In this document: in pieces, positions 16,015 through 19,551 of the stretch
Position numbering within the stretch: position 1 is the first letter of the stretch
Layout of the letters: each line of letters begins with the position of its first letter
NCBI GenBank assembly: GCA_002403905.1
Contig: DHIR01000038.1
Location: 12,317-31,867, forward strand
Length of the DNA stretch: 19,551 bases
DNA from: Mucilaginibacter sp. UBA4741
Lineage (GTDB): Bacteria > Bacteroidota > Bacteroidia > Sphingobacteriales > Sphingobacteriaceae
Direction: 5' to 3'
Program-made: the position numbers and the translations under genes
Notes under the pieces: generated by a model
The model's database searches: none
What the model was told of the DNA's origin: nothing
Seen by the model: only the letters and a program-made list of their open reading frames with translations

Positions 16015-16661
16015 AACTACGTACTACTCCACCCATAAAAAACAGACGCACTACTACTTCTGTAAGGCTGGTTATTATATTTCATTTAATTGGATTGATC
16101 GGGTTATCCGTTGCCGGGTTAAGGCCAATATTTTTACAATTGGTACCTTATCATTTATTGCTGATGGCTATCATCCTGCTTTTTAACCATGAAAAATTTG
16201 GCGCCAAGATCATGCTTTTCTTTCTGCTGATATTTATAATCGGCTTCGCAGTTGAGTGGGCAGGCGTATATACCGGACAATTGTTTGGCAATTATACCTA
16301 TGGAAAAACGTTAGGATTTAGTATTGATGTCATCCCGCTAATAATGGGAATAAACTGGTTTTTGCTGATTTATACTGTTGGAGTTTCATTACAGCAAATA
16401 CGTATTAAATCTATTTGGCTAAGGTTACTGGCAGGGGCATTCGTATTGGTTTTATTGGATTTATTAATTGAGCCTGTAGCCGCACGTTTAGATTACTGGC
16501 ATTGGGCGGCTGGCCGCATCCCCATACAAAATTATGGGTGCTGGTTTATCATAAGTTTGGTGCTGTTGTTTTTATTTGAGCAGATGCATTTTAAAAAACA
16601 AAGCATAGTTGGGCCGGCTTTATTGGTTAGTCAATTTATATTTTTTGTTGCCCTGCAATAG
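15993..16661 (+). CDS. Carotenoid biosynthesis protein, CruF-like (DUF422)
   Basis: The 222-residue integral membrane protein matches the DUF422/CruF pattern: E88-W-A-G91, FGNYTYG (98-104), PLIMGINW with N121-W122, then D156, E160-P161, DYWHW with W169 and W171, and NYGCW (180-184). Six or so hydrophobic segments surround these conserved polar residues. CruF proteins add water to the 1,2 double bond of acyclic carotenoid ends (gamma-carotene to 1'-hydroxy products). That hydroxyl is the usual site for glycosylation, which fits the glycosyltransferase gene it overlaps by 22 bases. The chosen ATG (15993) gives a basic N-terminal tail of about 25 residues before the first membrane segment. No crtB, crtI or cyclase gene is in the window. 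The family call is strong; the exact reaction is inferred. Confidence 0.87.
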   Translation: MERPKNIKLRTTPPIKNRRTTTSVRLVIIFHLIGLIGLSVAGLRPIFLQLVPYHLLLMAIILLFNHEKFGAKIMLFFLLIFIIGFAVEWAGVYTGQLFGNYTYGKTLGFSIDVIPLIMGINWFLLIYTVGVSLQQIRIKSIWLRLLAGAFVLVLLDLLIEPVAARLDYWHWAAGRIPIQNYGCWFIISLVLLFLFEQMHFKKQSIVGPALLVSQFIFFVALQ

Positions 16662-16662
16662 A

Positions 16663-16754
16663 GGATCACAGATTAAATAGATTATGATGATTTATGAGAT
16701 CAATATATATATAAATGATCAGCTTAATCCAACAATCAATTTAATCAGTGATTC
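16663..16754. repeat. Imperfect inverted repeat between the CruF-like gene and ispH
   Basis: A 21-base left arm (16663-16683, core GATCACAGATTAAATAG) and right arm (16734-16754, core CAATTTAATCAGTGATTC) are inverted copies matching at 18 of 21 positions, with an A/T-rich middle. The element lies 2 bases after the CruF-like stop and ends 13 bases before the ispH -7 element. It could end the upstream transcript, or be a copy of a dispersed repeat of the kind I recall from Bacteroidota intergenic DNA. Confidence 0.55.
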
Positions 16755-16767
16755 AGACAAAAAATAG

Positions 16768-16775
16768 TAAATTTG
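16768..16775 (+). promoter_or_regulatory. -7 promoter element of ispH
   Basis: TAAATTTG matches TAnnTTTG fully. Only 7 bases separate it from the ispH ATG, so the transcript would start at or within a few bases of the start codon. No -33 TTG/TTTG is visible at the usual distance. Confidence 0.5.
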
Positions 16776-16782
16776 TAGCGTA

Positions 16783-17634
16783 ATGGGATCATATCAATTA
16801 AAGGTTACTATAGATAAAGACTCGGGCTTTTGCTTTGGGGTTATCTACGCTATTGATATGGCCGAGGATATATTAGCCGCAGACGGTTATTTATATTGCC
16901 TGGGCGATATAGTGCATAATGACGAAGAGGTTGCCCGCCTAAAATCGCTTGGGTTACGCATTATTGATCACGAAGAGTTTAAGAGCCTGCATAACGAAAA
17001 AGTACTTATCCGTGCGCACGGTGAAGCGCCGGACACATATCGCACCGCTTTAGAGAATAATATCACCCTTATAGATGCCTCATGCCCGGTGGTGCTGAAA
17101 TTGCAAAACCGCATTAAAACATCATTCGACCAAAAAGAAAAAATATTAATATTTGGCAAGCACGGGCATGCCGAGGTTATTGGCCTGCAAGGACAAACCA
17201 ATAACGAAGCGCTGGTTTTCCAGGATATTGCCGAGCTGGATAATGTAGAGCTGCCTCAAAACATTACGCTCTATAGCCAGACCACCAAAAGCATGGAAAA
17301 GTTTTACCAGGTAAAGGACGAGCTGAACGCGCGTGGTTATGACCTGAATGCTAACGACACCATTTGCCGCCAAGTATCAAACCGCGACAAGGACCTGCCG
17401 GTATTTGCCAAAAGCTTTGATAAAGTGGTATTTGTATCGGGTGTAAAATCATCAAACGGCAAAGTACTTTACGAGGTTTGCCGCAAGCATAATCCAAACA
17501 CTTTCTTTATATCTTCAAGCAGCGAGTTAAAACAATCTATGTTCGCCCCCGGTGATACTGTTGGTATTGCAGGCGCAACATCAACACCTATGTGGTTGAT
17601 GGAAGAAGTGAAAGCCGAGTTGGAGAAATTTTAA
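16783..17634 (+). CDS. ispH: 4-hydroxy-3-methylbut-2-enyl diphosphate reductase
   Basis: IspH (LytB) makes isopentenyl and dimethylallyl diphosphate in the last step of the MEP pathway. The 283-residue protein has the three cluster cysteines C17 (GFCFGV), C101 (DASCPVV) and C195 (DTICRQVSNR). It also has the active-site residues H45 (DIVHN), H79 (RAHGE), H129 and E131 (KHGHAEVIG), T168 (YSQTTKS) and the C-terminal AGATSTP. All key residues are present and the length is typical of the short bacterial form. It supplies precursors for carotenoids and quinones, which fits the CruF-like gene before it, but a separate -7 element shows that it probably has its own promoter. It needs a [4Fe-4S] cluster. 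Confidence 0.96.
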   Translation: MGSYQLKVTIDKDSGFCFGVIYAIDMAEDILAADGYLYCLGDIVHNDEEVARLKSLGLRIIDHEEFKSLHNEKVLIRAHGEAPDTYRTALENNITLIDASCPVVLKLQNRIKTSFDQKEKILIFGKHGHAEVIGLQGQTNNEALVFQDIAELDNVELPQNITLYSQTTKSMEKFYQVKDELNARGYDLNANDTICRQVSNRDKDLPVFAKSFDKVVFVSGVKSSNGKVLYEVCRKHNPNTFFISSSSELKQSMFAPGDTVGIAGATSTPMWLMEEVKAELEKF

Positions 17635-17732
17635 CCCCGCGGTCTCCTGAAGGGATTATTCGATATTATTCATTCGCTTTTTAATCCATTTGTAAAGAAA
17701 TTCTGCCTTTAGGGTGTTAACCCGTTTTTTGC

Positions 17733-17740
17733 TATTTTTG
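17733..17740 (+). promoter_or_regulatory. -7 promoter element of hemH
   Basis: TATTTTTG matches TAnnTTTG. It ends only 5 bases before the hemH ATG, so the mRNA is probably leaderless or nearly so. Just upstream is GGGT-gtta-ACCC (17712-17723) followed by gTTTTTT, which could be a weak terminator for ispH or an operator; four base pairs are too few to decide. No -33 element is evident. Confidence 0.45.
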
Positions 17741-17745
17741 CCCTG

Positions 17746-18762
17746 ATGTCTAAAAAAGGAATTTTACTGGTTAACCTGGGTACCCCTGATAGCCCAAGTA
17801 CCGCTGATGTACGTAAATATTTAAACGAGTTTTTAATGGACGGGCGGGTTATTGATATTAATCCCGTTTTGCGCACCCTTTTAGTGCAAGGCATTATTGT
17901 TCCTTTTCGTGCCCCAAAGTCGGCTAAGTTATACCAGGCAATATGGGATAAAGAAACCGGCTCGCCTTTATTGCATTACAGTAAACTACAACATCAGGCA
18001 TTACAACAACGCTTAGGCGATGAGTACCAGGTAGAACTAGCTATGCGTTATCAAACCCCTTCTATCGAGTTGGCTTTGGAGCGATTAAAAGCAAACTTGG
18101 TTAATGATATTAAAGTTATCCCGATGTTCCCGCAATATGCTTCGGCCAGTACCGGGTCTGTACAGGAGAAGGTGATGGATTTGATTAAAACCTGGCAAAC
18201 TATACCTAATATATCTTTTGTTAATTCATTTCATGATGATGATTTGATGATACAAACTTTTGCCAACAACGCTCAAAAATATCAGCCTGACACTTACGAT
18301 CATATATTATTCAGCTTTCATGGCTTGCCGCAGCGCCAGATAAAAAAATGCGACCATACCCACACTTATTGCCTACAGGTTGATGGCTGCTGCGATACGC
18401 TTAACGATACCAATAAATTTTGCTACTCGGCGCAATCATACGATACAGCACGACTGATTGCCGAGAAAATGGGTCTACCTAAAGAAAAATATACCATTTG
18501 TTTTCAATCTCGCTTAGGTAACGACCCATGGGTACAGCCTTATACGAGTAAAGTAGTTGAGCAATTAGCTCACGAAGGCAAGAAACGCCTCTTGGTATTT
18601 TGCCCGGCCTTTGTTGCCGATTGCCTTGAAACCGTTTACGAAGTTACCGAAGAATATGGCGGCGAGTTCCGCGCCCTGGGTGGGGAGCATGTACAATTAG
18701 TGGAAAGCTTAAACGACTCCCCAATGTTTATTGACGCATTGGAACGGATGGCGAGGGCTTAA
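17746..18762 (+). CDS. hemH: Ferrochelatase with cysteine-rich internal segment
   Basis: HemH inserts ferrous iron into protoporphyrin IX to make haem. The 338-residue protein has GILLVNLGTPDSP (5-17), PMFPQYASASTGS (126-138), the metal/porphyrin site H192 in FSFHGLPQRQ, and the catalytic glutamate E295 in ADCLETVYEV. Between H192 and the FQSRLG segment is an unusual stretch with C202, C209, C215, C216 and C226. Most ferrochelatases have none or few cysteines there. I recall a described bacterial class that holds a [2Fe-2S] cluster on internal cysteines, and this layout fits it, but cluster binding is not shown by sequence alone. Coproporphyrin versus protoporphyrin use cannot be settled, though didermal bacteria normally use protoporphyrin. 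Confidence 0.95.
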   Translation: MSKKGILLVNLGTPDSPSTADVRKYLNEFLMDGRVIDINPVLRTLLVQGIIVPFRAPKSAKLYQAIWDKETGSPLLHYSKLQHQALQQRLGDEYQVELAMRYQTPSIELALERLKANLVNDIKVIPMFPQYASASTGSVQEKVMDLIKTWQTIPNISFVNSFHDDDLMIQTFANNAQKYQPDTYDHILFSFHGLPQRQIKKCDHTHTYCLQVDGCCDTLNDTNKFCYSAQSYDTARLIAEKMGLPKEKYTICFQSRLGNDPWVQPYTSKVVEQLAHEGKKRLLVFCPAFVADCLETVYEVTEEYGGEFRALGGEHVQLVESLNDSPMFIDALERMARA

Positions 18763-18803
18763 CAAAAAACCAAACAATATTAGCTTTTGGGTGTACTTTA
18801 TAT

Positions 18804-19133
18804 ATGAAAGTTATAACCCTGCATACCCGCATTACCCCGGACGAATTGCTGGCTCATTTACAGCAAAAGCTTAACCCGCTGTTTAAACAACAACGGCAGG
18901 AAGATATCAGTTTTAAAATTGAGAAAATTGGTGATGCAGTTGAAATATCGCAACCAGAAATATATGAGGGCGCATTATTCCATTTAGAGATAAAGGGCCG
19001 CGAGCTCTGGATAACCCGCAATGAGCATTATGTGGATGATGTAAACTCACTTACTATAGAATCTATCTTAAACAGCTTGTTTGAAGATTTAACAGATGAT
19101 ATACGAGGGGTTGACCTGGTTGTAGAAGGATAA
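18804..19133 (+). CDS. Small acidic protein of unknown function
   Basis: I do not recognise this 109-residue protein. It is acidic and soluble, with no signal peptide or membrane segment and no cysteines. The predicted layout is an N-terminal strand, a helix rich in Q, L and K (14-32), then strands around ISFKIEKIGDAVEISQ and FHLEIKGRELWITR, and an acidic C-terminal helix SLFEDLTDDI. This looks like a small alpha/beta domain. It starts 41 bases after the hemH stop in the same direction. A TAGCTTTTG sequence (18781-18789) resembles a -7 element with one extra base, so it may be transcribed with hemH or on its own. That it is a real gene is supported by normal composition and neat spacing on both sides. 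Confidence 0.7.
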   Translation: MKVITLHTRITPDELLAHLQQKLNPLFKQQRQEDISFKIEKIGDAVEISQPEIYEGALFHLEIKGRELWITRNEHYVDDVNSLTIESILNSLFEDLTDDIRGVDLVVEG

Positions 19134-19220
19134 GCCCCCTCTAAATCTCCCCCGGTAGAGGAGACTTTAATTAAACAATTTTTTAAAACCCTCCTTACCG
19201 GGAGGGTTGGGTGGAGCTTT
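19132..19220. repeat. GC-richer palindromic intergenic element
   Basis: The arms AAGCCCCCTCTAAATCTCCC (starting 19132) and a GGGAGGGTTGGGTGGAGCTT-type right arm (ending near 19220) are imperfect inverted copies around an A/T-rich centre. The right side also contains a local stem CCCTCC-ttaccg-GGAGGG at 19189-19206. It fills the gap between the convergent 109-residue protein gene and the desaturase gene, entering both stop codons. The wording is like a repeat I recall as common between genes in Bacteroidota; a two-way terminator role is plausible. Confidence 0.65.
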
Positions 19221-19551
19221 ACCCGGCTATCCAGCTAAATTTATAATCAAGCGTTGGGTTTTTCATACGATCGGCAATACGCAATAAACGGTTAGGCAAG
19301 GCAACAACGTAGTCTCGTGCTTTCTCGCCGCTTTCACTTAGTCCGGTCATGCTTTCAATATGCCAGTCGGTAATTAATTCTTTCAAAATATCTACGTAAT
19401 CAACCGCGGTATAAATACCCAGGCGTTGCGCGGCATCAGTAAAGTGCCCAAAGGTTTGACCAATTTTTAAACCTACTTCGCGTAAAAAGTGTGCCGGCAT
19501 TACAATTTTTTTGCGCATCATATCCTCAAAAGCCAGCATAGCTTCGTTAGG
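19219..19551 (-). CDS. Acyl-[acyl-carrier-protein] desaturase, C-terminal part (5' end cut by window edge)
   Basis: Only the last 110 residues are visible; the frame is open to the window edge. They match the soluble di-iron stearoyl-ACP desaturases known best from plant plastids. LAFEDMMRKKIVMPAH, AQRLGIYTAVDYVDILKEL, LTGLSESGEKARDYV and the ending around FSWIAG all correspond in order to the plant enzyme's C-terminal third as I recall it. The enzyme would introduce a double bond into acyl chains on ACP in the cytoplasm, using ferredoxin and oxygen. The di-iron ligands (EENRHG and DEKRHE motifs) lie upstream, outside the window, so catalytic integrity cannot be checked. It is convergent with the 109-residue protein gene. 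Confidence 0.9.
   Translation of the reverse strand, partial: PNEAMLAFEDMMRKKIVMPAHFLREVGLKIGQTFGHFTDAAQRLGIYTAVDYVDILKELITDWHIESMTGLSESGEKARDYVVALPNRLLRIADRMKNPTLDYKFSWIAG

Noticed and set aside
17712..17729. GGGT-gtta-ACCC followed by a T-run as an ispH terminator
   Set aside because: The stem has only four base pairs and sits 78 bases after the gene, directly before the hemH promoter; it is too weak to annotate on its own.

Overview
The window looks like chromosomal DNA of a Bacteroidota bacterium, most likely Sphingobacteriaceae (Mucilaginibacter/Pedobacter-like). The grounds are moderate GC, starts that mostly lack a Shine-Dalgarno and have A/T-rich leaders, Bacteroidota-type -7 promoter elements (TAnnTTTG) just upstream of several genes, protein families typical of that group, and A/T-rich palindromic repeats between genes. 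The genus is an inference. No mobile element, CRISPR array, tRNA or rRNA was seen.

Layout. 1-3921 (minus): dnaA, whose last codons are cut by the window edge, a 449-base noncoding gap, then a two-gene unit of a membrane-anchored protein of unknown function and a stand-alone methylmalonyl-CoA mutase large subunit. 4015-6388: three single genes in alternating orientation, encoding an A-type iron-sulfur carrier (+), a secreted DUF3347 protein (-) and a MacB/FtsX-type ABC permease (+). 6463-11584 (minus): a tightly packed five-gene nucleotide-sugar unit, ugd - UDP-glucuronate decarboxylase - galE - rfbB - CpsB-type PHP phosphatase. It would make UDP-glucuronate, UDP-xylose, UDP-galactose and dTDP-4-keto-6-deoxyglucose, but no glycosyltransferase or polymer export gene lies beside it.

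11648-16661 (plus): a six-gene, translationally coupled unit of waaA (Kdo transferase), an alpha/beta hydrolase, two tandemly duplicated LPLAT-type acyltransferases, a membrane GT2 glycosyltransferase and a CruF-like (DUF422) membrane protein. Its last four or five genes resemble the hydratase - glycosyltransferase - acyltransferase logic of acylated carotenoid glycosides, here joined to an LPS core gene. This is the most interesting part of the window. 16783-19133 (plus): ispH, hemH (with a cysteine-rich internal segment) and a small protein of unknown function. 19219-19551 (minus): the C-terminal part of a plant-type soluble acyl-ACP desaturase, cut by the edge.

All three convergent gene junctions (4369-4490, 6389-6462, 19134-19218) are filled by imperfect long palindromes of different sequence. 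Two divergent promoter regions carry perfect short inverted repeats that look like operators (3959-3978 and 5092-5108).
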